A DNA stretch of 64,000 nucleotides from Paenibacillus sp. J31TS4 (GTDB taxonomy: Bacteria; Bacillota; Bacilli; Paenibacillales; NBRC-103111). The stretch is taken from NCBI RefSeq assembly GCF_018403265.1, contig NZ_BOSI01000001.1, positions 868,001 to 932,000 on the forward strand, written 5' to 3'. Shown piece by piece: positions 8,104 to 15,906 of the stretch. Every line of letters begins with the position of its first letter. Within the stretch, counting starts at the first letter, position 1. The notes below the pieces were generated by a model. The model searched no databases, was not told the origin of the DNA, and saw nothing but the letters and a program-made list of their open reading frames with translations. The position numbers and the translations under genes were made by a program.

Positions 8104-9441
8104 TTAAACCGTGCGGGCCGCCTCAGGCTTGCGAAGCCGATCCGGTACGACGTCGTTGCCGACCACATCGCCGAGCGACTCGCGCTTCACAACGACATCG
8201 GCCTGGCCGTCCTTGACGAAGACGACGGCCGGTCTGCGGATCCGGTTATAGTTGCTCGCCATGGCATAATTATACGCGCCCGTGCACGAGACCGCCAGCA
8301 GGTCGCCGCTCTCCGCACGCGGCAGCTCGACGTCCCAGATCAGCATGTCGCCGCTTTCGCAGCATTTGCCGGCAATCGAGACCGTCTCTTCGTTCGGCTC
8401 GGAGGCGCGGTTCGCCAGCATGGCTTCGTACTTCGACTCGTAGAGCGCCGGACGCGGATTGTCCGTCATGCCTCCGTCAACCGCTACGTATTTGCGCACG
8501 CCTGGGATATCCTTGAACGTGCCGATCGTGTACAGAGTGGTGCCGGCGTCGCCTACAATGCTCCGGCCGGGCTCGACCCAGATCTCCGGGATCGGATAGT
8601 CGTGACGGCTGAAATAGCTGCTGATATCCTCGGTGATCGCCTTGATGTACTCCTTGATCGGTAGAGGCGTGTCGCCCTCTACGTAGCGGATGCCGAAGCC
8701 GCCGCCCAGGTTGACCACGCGGAACGTTACGTTCAGCTCGGCCCGTACCTTAACTGCGAAGCCGATGACCTTCTCGACCGCCATCTTGAAGCCCTCGACC
8801 TCAAAAATCTGGGAGCCGATATGGGAATGGACGCCCAGCACGTCGATATACGGCAGGCGGGACGCCTCTTCAATGACCCGGTAGGCGGAGCCGTTGCCCA
8901 GGTCGAAGCCGAACTTGGAATCCTCCTGGCCGGTGGAAATGTAATCATGGGTATGCGCTTCGACGCCGGGTGTAATCCGGAACAGCACCTTGGCGGCCTG
9001 CCCCTTCTCGCCGGCGAGAGCATTCAGCAGATGCAGCTCGACAAAGTTGTCCACAACGAAGCAGCCGATTCCAGCGTCCAGTGCCATCCGGATCTCGTCC
9101 GGGGTCTTGTTGTTGCCGTGAAAATGAATCCGCTCCGGGGGAAAGCCCGCCTGGAGCGCCGTGTGCAGCTCGCCTTCGGAGACGACGTCGAGCGATAATC
9201 CTTCCTCTTCCACGATCCGGCACATCGCCATGACGCAGAACGCCTTGCTTGCGTATGCCACCTGGAAGCGCAGGCCCGATTCGCGGAAGGCGTCCACAAA
9301 CTCGCGGCAGCGCTGCCGGATGAGCGCCTCGTCCATCACATAGAGGGGCGTGCCGAAACGAGCGGCGAGCTCGGTCGTGTCGCAGCCGCCGATTTGCAGC
9401 CGGCCTTGCCCGTTAATTTGACTTGTCCCATGTAAATACAT
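8104..9441 (-). CDS. lysA: Diaminopimelate decarboxylase
   Basis: This PLP enzyme converts meso-diaminopimelate into lysine, the last step of lysine synthesis. The 445-residue protein shows the PLP lysine in VAYASKAF (about 61), the [10 protein letters not shown] motif, the glycine-rich [10 protein letters not shown] and the substrate-binding CESGDMLI. It follows spoVAB on the same strand, as lysA follows the spoVA genes in B. subtilis. The 140-base gap ahead holds a CCTTAAAA / TTTTAAGG hairpin but no lysine riboswitch that I can see. The RBS GAGGTAGG precedes the ATG. Confidence 0.97.
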   Translation of the reverse strand: MYLHGTSQINGQGRLQIGGCDTTELAARFGTPLYVMDEALIRQRCREFVDAFRESGLRFQVAYASKAFCVMAMCRIVEEEGLSLDVVSEGELHTALQAGFPPERIHFHGNNKTPDEIRMALDAGIGCFVVDNFVELHLLNALAGEKGQAAKVLFRITPGVEAHTHDYISTGQEDSKFGFDLGNGSAYRVIEEASRLPYIDVLGVHSHIGSQIFEVEGFKMAVEKVIGFAVKVRAELNVTFRVVNLGGGFGIRYVEGDTPLPIKEYIKAITEDISSYFSRHDYPIPEIWVEPGRSIVGDAGTTLYTIGTFKDIPGVRKYVAVDGGMTDNPRPALYESKYEAMLANRASEPNEETVSIAGKCCESGDMLIWDVELPRAESGDLLAVSCTGAYNYAMASNYNRIRRPAVVFVKDGQADVVVKRESLGDVVGNDVVPDRLRKPEAARTV

Positions 9442-9580
9442 CCGTTCCTACCTCTTCCCTTAGACGCAAGTTCAAGGCCAGTGCGGCCCCTTAAAACAAT
9501 TTCTTTTAAGGTACCATAACCTAATAAGGAAGACAATAAGCCAATTACCCGGCGGAGTCCGGGCACGGACAGTCAAATCT

Positions 9581-10009
9581 TCAGTAAATCAGCCACTCGA
9601 ACAGCGAGCCGAGCACCTTGCCGAACACCATCGCCATGAGCAGCAAAATGAGTTGACGGCTCATGCCGAGCCGCTTGGCGAGGATCGGGAGCACGTTGAT
9701 GATCTCGGTCAACGCCGCGGCCAGCATACCGACGAAGACGCCGCAGAACAGGCCGGCGACGGCCGGTGCCAGTCCCGTCAGCCGCGTGCCCCAGCCGAAA
9801 AAATCCGCGAACGTCCAGTAGACGGAGCCGCCGATGACGGCGCCCTCGTACCAGCCCAAGCAGCTGCCGGAGCGGGTAATCTGCGCGAGACGGGGAATGA
9901 TGTCGAGCACCACGAGAAAGGCGACCATCCCGCTGCCAACGGCCAGCCCTCCGGCGAGACCGATCAGCACCTGGGCAAGGCCGGACGCTGCCTCCGTGAG
10001 CGAAATCAT
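9581..10009 (-). CDS. spoVAB: Stage V sporulation protein AB
   Basis: A 142-residue integral membrane protein with four or so hydrophobic helices, close in length to B. subtilis SpoVAB (141). SpoVA proteins are made in the forespore under SigG and form the inner-membrane channel that moves dipicolinic acid. The ATG overlaps the end of spoVAA (ATGA-type). The next gene is lysA: spoVAC, spoVAD, spoVAE and spoVAF, which follow here in B. subtilis, are absent from this place. Confidence 0.9.
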   Translation of the reverse strand: MISLTEAASGLAQVLIGLAGGLAVGSGMVAFLVVLDIIPRLAQITRSGSCLGWYEGAVIGGSVYWTFADFFGWGTRLTGLAPAVAGLFCGVFVGMLAAALTEIINVLPILAKRLGMSRQLILLLMAMVFGKVLGSLFEWLIY

Positions 10010-10686
10010 GGGTTACTGCCTCCCCGTCCGCCCTCGGAGACCGAATGGGGCTGTTCTCCGCCCTCCTCATCCGCGAGCTTCGCATATTCCTCCGTTATTA
10101 TGTAGTGGTTCATGTTCTCCTGGTAGAGGAACATTTCTACCTCAAGCGGACTCGGCTCCTCGTTGAATTTTTTCTTGAACAGATGGTTGAAGAACAAAAT
10201 CATCCCGATGCCGATCCCAAACGAGTAGGGAATCTGGAGCAGATACGGCCGTTCGCTGTCGGAGCCGGTCAGCAGCTCGTAGATCCGCTTGTGAACCTCC
10301 AGCATGCTCACGTCCGCATGAAAGTTCATGATCGCCATTCCCGAGCCGATGAAGAGGAGCAGCCAGACGAGTGCGATGACGAGGGGATGCGCGGGACGCT
10401 CTCGTCCCGCGATCTCCACGAGGGCGTGGGGCTCGCCGTACAGCTCGAGCTGCAGGCCGGGGAACGATCGGCGGATATGCCGGATAACGTAGAGCGCGTC
10501 GATCAGCACCATGTTGCCGTCCTTTGGCTGCGGCAGGCGGATCGGCAGGCGCCGAAGCCGTTCCTCCAGTCCCGGCTCGCACTGCAGCTGAGCGACGGCT
10601 CCCAGCTCGATCACATCGCCTGGCTCGCAACGTACCCGTTTGCGAAATCGCAGATAAACGACTGCTTCTTCTCCGCGGATTGGCAT
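10006..10686 (-). CDS. spoVAA: Stage V sporulation protein AA
   Basis: Start placed at 10686, 4 bases after GGAGGGAGGGG; the frame is open further upstream but runs into the sigF terminator. The 226-residue protein has a soluble N-terminal domain (about 1-120) and two membrane segments in the second half (HPLVIALVWLLLFIGSG and YSFGIGIGMILFF), as in SpoVAA. It overlaps spoVAB. A terminator-like hairpin separates it from sigF, which suggests a separate forespore promoter in addition to read-through. Two copies of ACATATG lie in the leader, but I could not fit a clean SigG promoter. Confidence 0.9.
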   Translation of the reverse strand: MPIRGEEAVVYLRFRKRVRCEPGDVIELGAVAQLQCEPGLEERLRRLPIRLPQPKDGNMVLIDALYVIRHIRRSFPGLQLELYGEPHALVEIAGRERPAHPLVIALVWLLLFIGSGMAIMNFHADVSMLEVHKRIYELLTGSDSERPYLLQIPYSFGIGIGMILFFNHLFKKKFNEEPSPLEVEMFLYQENMNHYIITEEYAKLADEEGGEQPHSVSEGGRGGSNP

Positions 10687-10785
10687 GCCCCTCCCTCCTT
10701 CTCCAACGCCCCCATATGTTCGGCAGGCAAATCCGGACATATGTCCTGTCAACTGGCGGATAAGGATAGTATGCCCAGCGGATAC

Positions 10786-10829
10786 AAAAAAAAGAGGCGA
10801 CCCGGCCGCTGCCCGGCCTTCGCCTCTTT
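10786..10829 (-). terminator. Terminator between sigF and spoVAA
   Basis: On the minus strand an AAAGAGGCGA / TCGCCTCTTT stem with a GC-rich loop is followed by eight T residues, 25 bases after the sigF stop. Confidence 0.9.
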
Positions 10830-10853
10830 CCTGATTGGTTCTTTCACAGGTCG

Positions 10854-11615
10854 TTACTGGGCGATCTGTTCCCGGATCGCTTGGAGAATCTTCTTCTCGA
10901 GCCGGGAGACCTGAACCTGGGAGATGCCGAGCCGCTCGGCTACCTCGGACTGCGTCTGATCCCGGAAGTACCTCAGATAGACAATCAGCCGTTCCCTCTC
11001 GTTCAGCATGCCGATCGCTTCGTTCAGCGCCATCTTCTCGAACCACTTGTCCTGCGTCTCGTCCGAGATCTGGTCCATAAGCGTAATCGGATCGCCGTCG
11101 TTCTCGAACACCGTCTCGTGAATCGACGTCGGAGGCTTGTTGGCCTCCTGGGCAAGCACGACGTCCTCCGGTTCCAGCCCCAAATGGTCGGCCACCTCTT
11201 TGATCGTCGGCAGCCGGCCGAGCGTCTTGGACAGCTCGTCCTTCGTCTTGCGGACCTTGTTGGCCAGCTCCTTGAGCGAACGGCTGACCTTCACCGTGCC
11301 GTCGTCTCTTAGGAACCGCTGGATTTCTCCGATGATCATCGGCACTGCGTAGGTGGAGAACTTGACATCGTACGACAGATCAAATTTGTCCACCGATTTC
11401 AGCAGGCCGATGCAGCCGATCTGAAACAAATCTTCCGCCTCATATCCCCGGTTCAAAAACCGCTGGACCACCGACCAAACGAGCCGGATGTTGCAGCTGA
11501 CCAGAGTATCCCTGGCAAGGGTATCGCCCGATTGGCTGAGAGCGATGAGCCGTTTGACCTCCGCATCGTCAAGATAGCTGTGAGTGGCATGCTTCAAATC
11601 GACATTCATATCCAA
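10854..11615 (-). CDS. sigF: RNA polymerase sporulation sigma factor SigF
   Basis: The first forespore-specific sigma factor, 253 residues. Region 2 (EDLFQIGCIGLLKSVDKFD, about 62-80), region 3 (VKVSRSLKELANKVRK, about 110-126) and the region 4 helix-turn-helix (QSEVAERLGISQVQVSRLEKKIL, about 225-247) are all present. It is last in the spoIIAA-spoIIAB-sigF operon, five bases after spoIIAB. SpoIIAB holds it inactive until SpoIIAA is dephosphorylated in the forespore. Confidence in the assignment is high because of the operon. Confidence 0.98.
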   Translation of the reverse strand: MDMNVDLKHATHSYLDDAEVKRLIALSQSGDTLARDTLVSCNIRLVWSVVQRFLNRGYEAEDLFQIGCIGLLKSVDKFDLSYDVKFSTYAVPMIIGEIQRFLRDDGTVKVSRSLKELANKVRKTKDELSKTLGRLPTIKEVADHLGLEPEDVVLAQEANKPPTSIHETVFENDGDPITLMDQISDETQDKWFEKMALNEAIGMLNERERLIVYLRYFRDQTQSEVAERLGISQVQVSRLEKKILQAIREQIAQ

Positions 11616-11620
11616 ATCCC

Positions 11621-12064
11621 CTAATTATAGAGCGCTTTTTTGGTTTCGATTCGCTTGGTCATCCGGATCGAGGTGCCGCGGCCCGGCTCGGTCTCAACCT
11701 CCAGCCGGTCCATGAAGTTCTCCATGATGGTAAAGCCCATGCCCGACCGTTCCAGCTCCGGCTTGGTGGTGTAGAGAGGCTGGCGCGCCTGCTCCAGATC
11801 GGAGATGCCCCGGCCGTTGTCCTCGACCGAGATATGGACGGTTTCGTCCTCGATCTCGCAGGTGATGGTGACGATGCCGTCGGGATTGCCGTCGTAGCCG
11901 TGAATGATCGCATTGGTAACGGCTTCCGAGATGACCGTCTTGATGTCGGTCAGCTCGTTCAAGGTAGGATCGAGCTGGGAGACGAAGGATGCTACGGCGA
12001 CACGAGCGAACGATTCGTTTTCGGAACGGCTCGCGAATTCGAGCTTCATGAAATTGTTGCTCAC
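11621..12064 (-). CDS. spoIIAB: Anti-sigma F factor / serine kinase
   Basis: A 147-residue GHKL-fold protein that binds SigF and phosphorylates SpoIIAA. The ATP pocket is intact: N-box [11 protein letters not shown] (about 45-55), DNGRGI (about 83) and GMGFTIME (about 110). It overlaps the spoIIAA stop by four bases (ATGA), a sign of coupled translation at fixed ratio. Confidence 0.98.
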   Translation of the reverse strand: MSNNFMKLEFASRSENESFARVAVASFVSQLDPTLNELTDIKTVISEAVTNAIIHGYDGNPDGIVTITCEIEDETVHISVEDNGRGISDLEQARQPLYTTKPELERSGMGFTIMENFMDRLEVETEPGRGTSIRMTKRIETKKALYN

Positions 12065-12414
12065 GATACGACCTCCAGACTGGAGACCGCGCGCCGCTCG
12101 TTCTCCTCGATAGTGAGAATCTTGAACAGACCCGACATCTCAAACAGGCGGTAGACCGCCGGACTGACACTGCATACGACCATGCGGCCGCCTTTGGCCA
12201 CAACCTGCTTGTAGCGCCCCAGAATGACGCCCAGTCCGGAGCTGTCCATGAAGTGAAGATGCTCCAGGCTGAGGATAACGTGAGTGACGGTGGGGCGGGT
12301 CAGCGCCTCCTCCATCCGTTCCTTGACCAGCTCGGCCGTATGATGGTCCAATTCTCCGCTTAGCCGGACGATCAGCATGTTGCGCTCGTAATGCAAATCG
12401 ATTTGCAGACTCAT
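12061..12414 (-). CDS. spoIIAA: Anti-anti-sigma F factor
   Basis: A 117-residue STAS-domain protein that releases SigF from SpoIIAB when dephosphorylated by SpoIIE. The phosphorylated serine lies in [13 protein letters not shown] (about residues 56-68). The start at 12414 has GGAGGAGG 7 bases ahead; an in-frame ATG 33 bases upstream has no RBS. It is the first gene of the operon, behind a SigH-type promoter. Confidence 0.98.
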   Translation of the reverse strand: MSLQIDLHYERNMLIVRLSGELDHHTAELVKERMEEALTRPTVTHVILSLEHLHFMDSSGLGVILGRYKQVVAKGGRMVVCSVSPAVYRLFEMSGLFKILTIEENERRAVSSLEVVS

Positions 12415-12443
12415 CTGTGCATTCCTCCTCCATCTTGCCCATC

Positions 12444-12473
12444 TCATTCTACGAGACGGAGGGGGAATCCTTC
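12444..12473 (-). promoter_or_regulatory. SigH-type promoter of the spoIIA operon
   Basis: On the minus strand GAAGGATTC, a 12-base spacer and GTAGAATGA match the SigH consensus (RnAGGAwWW, 11-12 bases, RnnGAATww) with one mismatch. It lies 30 bases before spoIIAA, where B. subtilis has its SigH promoter. Confidence 0.8.
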
Positions 12474-12542
12474 CCTGCCGACAAAACTAGAAGAAAAGCG
12501 CCAGAACTAGGGAAATGCCGCTAGGTTCCGACGCATTCCGCA

Positions 12543-13718
12543 TCATTGGACGAAGAACAGCTCTCCGGCCGTCCGCTTAAGCAGCGTCCACCAGCCTGCC
12601 TTCGGGACATCTTGGGGAGCGTAGAGCGGAAACTCCTTCAGCTGCTGCTCTCCTTTGTAGATGACCAGCTTGCCGATCTCCTGTCCTGCGGCCAGAGGTG
12701 CCTTGAGGCGCTCATGGAATTGGATCTCGTGGCGGATCGAGCCGTCCGCTTCGCCTTTCTTCATCAGAATGCCGTATTGGTGCTTCGCGACGAGCGGGAT
12801 TTCACGGACCAACCCTTTCTCGACGACCAGCGAGCCAAGCGAATCACCGGACTTGACCACTGGATGATTCGTATACTGCGAGAATGCGAAATCGAACAGC
12901 TTGGTCACTTCCGCGTTGCGTGTCTTGGTGTCGGGCTCGCCGAGCACGACGGCTACGACGCGGAACGAATCTTTCTTCGCGGTTGCGGTCAGACAAAATC
13001 TGGCTTCGCTCGTATACCCGGTTTTGAGCCCGTCCGCTCCCGAGTAGAACCGTACCAGCTTGTTCGTGTTGACGAGCCAGAACGGCTTTTCCGTATCCTT
13101 GCGCAGGTAATCCTGATAGGCCCCGGTAAACTTGGTTATCTCCTCGTGCTTCAGCAGCTCTCTCGACATAACGGCGATGTCGTGGGCCGAAGTATAGTGA
13201 TTCTCCGCCGGCAGCCCGTTGCAGTTCACGAAGTTGGTGTTCGTCATCCCGAGCTCCTTGGCTCTGGCATTCATCTGCTGAACGAACGCTTCCTCAGAGC
13301 CGGCCAGCTTCTCGGCCATTGCGACCGACGCGTCATTGCCCGACGCCATCGCAATCCCTTTGAGCATATCCTGCACCGTCATCTCTTCACCCGGCTCCAG
13401 GAAGATCTGGGAGCCGCCCATTGAGGCGGCGTATTCGCTCGTCCGCACCTTGTCGGACAACTGAATCTTGCCGTCGCCCAGCGCCTCCATGATGAGCAGC
13501 ATCGTCATCACCTTCGTGATGCTTGCGGGAGGAAGCTTCTCATGCATGTTCTTCTCAGACATGATCGTCCCCGTGTCGACATCCATGAGCACCGCCGACT
13601 TGGCATTCGGCGTCAGGTCGACCGGCTGCTGCGCGGTTTCCTTGGCATAAGCGGCGGGTGCCAGCAGCAGAAGTGCGAGCAGGCCGGCCGTCCAGCCGGA
13701 AATCCATCGTTTCAACAT
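12543..13718 (-). CDS. dacF: D-alanyl-D-alanine carboxypeptidase (DacF type, PBP)
   Basis: A secreted 391-residue S11 serine peptidase that trims the terminal D-Ala from peptidoglycan stem peptides. It has a signal peptide (about 1-25, AYA cleavage region) and the three penicillin-binding motifs: SITK (about 66), SGN (about 127) and KTG (about 225). The C-terminal PBP5-like beta domain is followed by an amphipathic tail that can sit on the membrane. In B. subtilis dacF precedes spoIIAA and is forespore expressed, which supports the name. The 128-base gap to spoIIAA contains the SigH promoter. Confidence 0.95.
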   Translation of the reverse strand: MLKRWISGWTAGLLALLLLAPAAYAKETAQQPVDLTPNAKSAVLMDVDTGTIMSEKNMHEKLPPASITKVMTMLLIMEALGDGKIQLSDKVRTSEYAASMGGSQIFLEPGEEMTVQDMLKGIAMASGNDASVAMAEKLAGSEEAFVQQMNARAKELGMTNTNFVNCNGLPAENHYTSAHDIAVMSRELLKHEEITKFTGAYQDYLRKDTEKPFWLVNTNKLVRFYSGADGLKTGYTSEARFCLTATAKKDSFRVVAVVLGEPDTKTRNAEVTKLFDFAFSQYTNHPVVKSGDSLGSLVVEKGLVREIPLVAKHQYGILMKKGEADGSIRHEIQFHERLKAPLAAGQEIGKLVIYKGEQQLKEFPLYAPQDVPKAGWWTLLKRTAGELFFVQ

Positions 13719-13838
13719 GAATCTGTCCCCTTTCTGGAACCTAGTAACTGGTAATGGGTAAAACGGCTGCTGCCTATCATTGTTGACGCCTTTGCAGCAA
13801 AATATTCCCAGATAGGTTCACAGATCGCTCAATTCTGC

Positions 13839-13881
13839 TGTGCGTGAAATCACAGGAACCGGCAGCGATGCGGATTATACT
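13839..13881 (+). promoter_or_regulatory. Predicted class II Crp/Fnr-dependent promoter of hmp
   Basis: The palindrome TGTGCGTGAAATCACA (13839-13854) matches TGTGA-N6-TCACA at 9 of 10 positions. A -10 box TATACT lies at 13876-13881 with no good -35. With the start taken 7 bases after the -10, the palindrome is centred at -41.5, the classical activating position. Confidence 0.65.
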
Positions 13882-13927
13882 CAAATCAGCAACGAATTAC
13901 CGCAATTGTCCAGAGGGGGAATTGACC

Positions 13928-15181
13928 ATGTTACAGCCATCCACTATTGAAACCATTAAAGCTACCGTCCCTGTTTTGCAAGCGCAGGGCCGGCAGATTA
14001 CGACACGATTCTATCAGCTGCTGTTCGAGAAGCATCCCGAGCTTCTTAACGTCTTCAACCATACCAACCAGCGGGAGGGCCGACAGCAAGCCGCACTGGC
14101 GGGCGCCGTCTACGCCGCTGCCGCTCATATTGACCGGCTGGAGGCGATTCTGCCGGCCGCCCGGCTCATTGCCCAGAAGCACCGCAGCCTCGGCATCAAG
14201 CCGGAGCACTATCCGATCGTCGGCGAGAACCTGCTTCTCGCTATCCAGGACGTGCTTGGACTGCCCGCCGACCACGAGGTTATTCGGGCATGGGGAGAGG
14301 CTTACGGCATGATCGCGCAGGTGTTCATCGACCTCGAGGCCGAAATGTACCGGGAGGCAGCTGAGCAGCCGGGTGGCTGGGATGGCTTCCGCGAGTTCCG
14401 TATTGCCCGCAAGGTTAAGGAGAGCGACGTCATCACCTCCTTTTACCTGGAGCCCGCCGACGGCGGGGCGCTGGCCGGCTTTGTCCCCGGGCAGTACATC
14501 ACCGTGAAGGCGGTCATTCCCGGCGAAACCAACACGCATCTGCGCCAGTACAGCCTGTCGGACCGTCCCGGCACCGGTTACTACCGGATTACGGTCAAAC
14601 GGGAAGCCCACATGGACGGGCGTCCGGCAGGCAAGGTCTCGACCTGGCTCCACGACCACGTGCAGGCAGGCGATTCTCTGCCGCTGAGCGCACCGGCTGG
14701 CGAATTCGTCCTCGACGCGCAAGCCAACCGTTCTGTCGTACTGCTCAGCGCCGGCGTCGGCCTGACTCCGATGCTCAGCATGCTGGCTTCGCTCCGCGAC
14801 AGCGGCACGGACCGCCCGGTCTTCTTCCTGCACGGCGCCCGGAACGGATCGGTTCACGCCCTGGGAGATTCGGTGAAGGAGCTGACCGCTGGGCTGCCTA
14901 ATTTCCGCGCCTACGTCACCTATTCGGAGCCGGCCCAGGACGACCTGATGCAGGGGCGGTGCGACGGAACCGGGCGCCTGGATCTGACTCGGCTCCCCTT
15001 CGCCCTCCCGGACGCCGAGGTCGATTACTATCTGTGCGGACCGGCCGGCTTCCTGGCCGACAGCTACGCCGCCCTGCGGAAGCTGGGCATCGCCGACTCC
15101 CTCATCCATTACGAAGCGTTTGGTCCGGAGCCGGGACTCCGCCAAGCCTACGGGGAAGAAGCTTTAACCGCTGCTCGCTGA
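13928..15181 (+). CDS. hmp: Flavohaemoglobin (nitric oxide dioxygenase)
   Basis: Hmp oxidises nitric oxide to nitrate with O2 and NAD(P)H. The 417-residue protein has an N-terminal globin (about 1-138, with TTRFYQLLF for the B-helix Tyr and AQKHRSLGIKPEHY for the proximal His), an FAD domain (RQYSLSDRPG, about 200-210) and an NAD domain (GVGLTPMLSML, then YYLCGPAGFL). The start at 13928 follows GAGGGGG; the frame is open upstream without an RBS. It is divergent from dacF and convergent with a Crp/Fnr-family regulator, and a Crp/Fnr palindrome sits ahead of it. Length and residues are normal. Confidence 0.96.
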   Translation: MLQPSTIETIKATVPVLQAQGRQITTRFYQLLFEKHPELLNVFNHTNQREGRQQAALAGAVYAAAAHIDRLEAILPAARLIAQKHRSLGIKPEHYPIVGENLLLAIQDVLGLPADHEVIRAWGEAYGMIAQVFIDLEAEMYREAAEQPGGWDGFREFRIARKVKESDVITSFYLEPADGGALAGFVPGQYITVKAVIPGETNTHLRQYSLSDRPGTGYYRITVKREAHMDGRPAGKVSTWLHDHVQAGDSLPLSAPAGEFVLDAQANRSVVLLSAGVGLTPMLSMLASLRDSGTDRPVFFLHGARNGSVHALGDSVKELTAGLPNFRAYVTYSEPAQDDLMQGRCDGTGRLDLTRLPFALPDAEVDYYLCGPAGFLADSYAALRKLGIADSLIHYEAFGPEPGLRQAYGEEALTAAR

Positions 15182-15221
15182 CCGGCTGAAGCATTGTCCT
15201 CCTACATCGCAGCCATAACGC

Positions 15222-15267
15222 AAAAAAAGCCGAAGGGCTCCTGAATCAGGAGCCCTTCGGCTTTTTT
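15222..15267. terminator. Bidirectional terminator between hmp and the Crp/Fnr gene
   Basis: The stem AAAAGCCGAAGGGCTCCTG with CAGGAGCCCTTCGGCTTTT is long and perfect, flanked by A and T tracts on both sides. Confidence 0.95.
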
Positions 15268-15302
15268 GACGTTTGCTAGCTGTTGCGGCCCCAACGAACC
15301 GA

Positions 15303-15776
15303 TCATCCCTTGCGCAGCAGCCGGTTCACCGTCTCCCTCCGCAGGCCGATCCACTGCCCGACCTCTTCCTGATTCAGGACATCCGTCACGTCGGTGTCGC
15401 GGATATAGCGGGAGAACCATTCCCGGAACAACCGCAGCCGGTCGGCCGGCAGCGGAGCCGTCAGGCTGTCCATTCGCTGCTGCATCATGCGCAGCCGGCT
15501 CTGCAGCACCTCGGCGGCCTGCTTGTATCTCACCGGCTCCTCCTCCAGCTGCCGGTACCAATCCGCCGCCGGCAGGACGTCGACCTCGGACTCGACGAGA
15601 GCGACCGCCGTCCCGTGATAATCGTTGGGCGACAGCAGCGAATGATGGGGAATGACCTCACCCGGAATAATCAGATTGAGCAGAACGACGCCGCCGTCCG
15701 GGTGCAGCCGGACGATCTTGAGCATGCCTTCCCGCAGATGATACAGCGGCCCGCGGTCCCCTTGCCGGAACAGCAC
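15303..15776 (-). CDS. Crp/Fnr-family transcriptional regulator, compact form
   Basis: A 157-residue protein with a cyclic-nucleotide-type sensor barrel (LFRQGD near the start, GMLKIVRLHPDGGVVLLNLIIPGEV) and a C-terminal winged helix (VTDVLNQEEVGQWIGLRRETVNRLLRKG). The family is usually about 220 residues. The only standard start is the GTG at 15776, with AAAGGGG just upstream. The codons before it (HKGD, completing the HKGDVLFRQGD family motif) are in frame back to a stop and contain a CTG after GGAGGGG, so the true start may be non-standard. It has no cysteines, so it is not an iron-sulphur Fnr; several His residues could hold haem. Its position opposite hmp suggests nitric oxide or oxygen sensing. 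Confidence 0.8.
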   Translation of the reverse strand: MLFRQGDRGPLYHLREGMLKIVRLHPDGGVVLLNLIIPGEVIPHHSLLSPNDYHGTAVALVESEVDVLPAADWYRQLEEEPVRYKQAAEVLQSRLRMMQQRMDSLTAPLPADRLRLFREWFSRYIRDTDVTDVLNQEEVGQWIGLRRETVNRLLRKG

Positions 15777-15840
15777 GTCCCCTTTATGCAGTCTGATAGC
15801 CGTCCCCTCCTCTCTCCTCCATCCTGTGTTGCCTTAGCCC

Positions 15841-15876
15841 AAAAAAACGGCCACCCTGCGCACAGGATGGCCGTTC
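15841..15876 (-). terminator. Terminator of the pyruvate dehydrogenase operon
   Basis: On the minus strand AACGGCCATCCTG pairs with CAGGGTGGCCGTT and is followed by a seven-T tract, 30 bases after pdhD. Confidence 0.92.
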
Positions 15877-15906
15877 CCTTAAGCCCGTACCGGATCGATG
15901 CGGTGC

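Noticed and set aside
9442-9580. Lysine riboswitch upstream of lysA
   Set aside because: The gap is only 139 bases, too short for the aptamer of about 170 bases, and no L-box motifs are visible.
10690-10760. SigG promoter for spoVAA in the ACATATG repeats
   Set aside because: The spacing of 18 bases is suggestive but both the -35 and -10 have mismatches at the most conserved positions.
13839-13854. Rex operator reading of the hmp palindrome
   Set aside because: Rex sites (TTGTGAA-N4-TTCACAA) need A and T at the ends of the central six bases. Neither this site nor that at 42307 has them, and the -41.5 position fits an activator.
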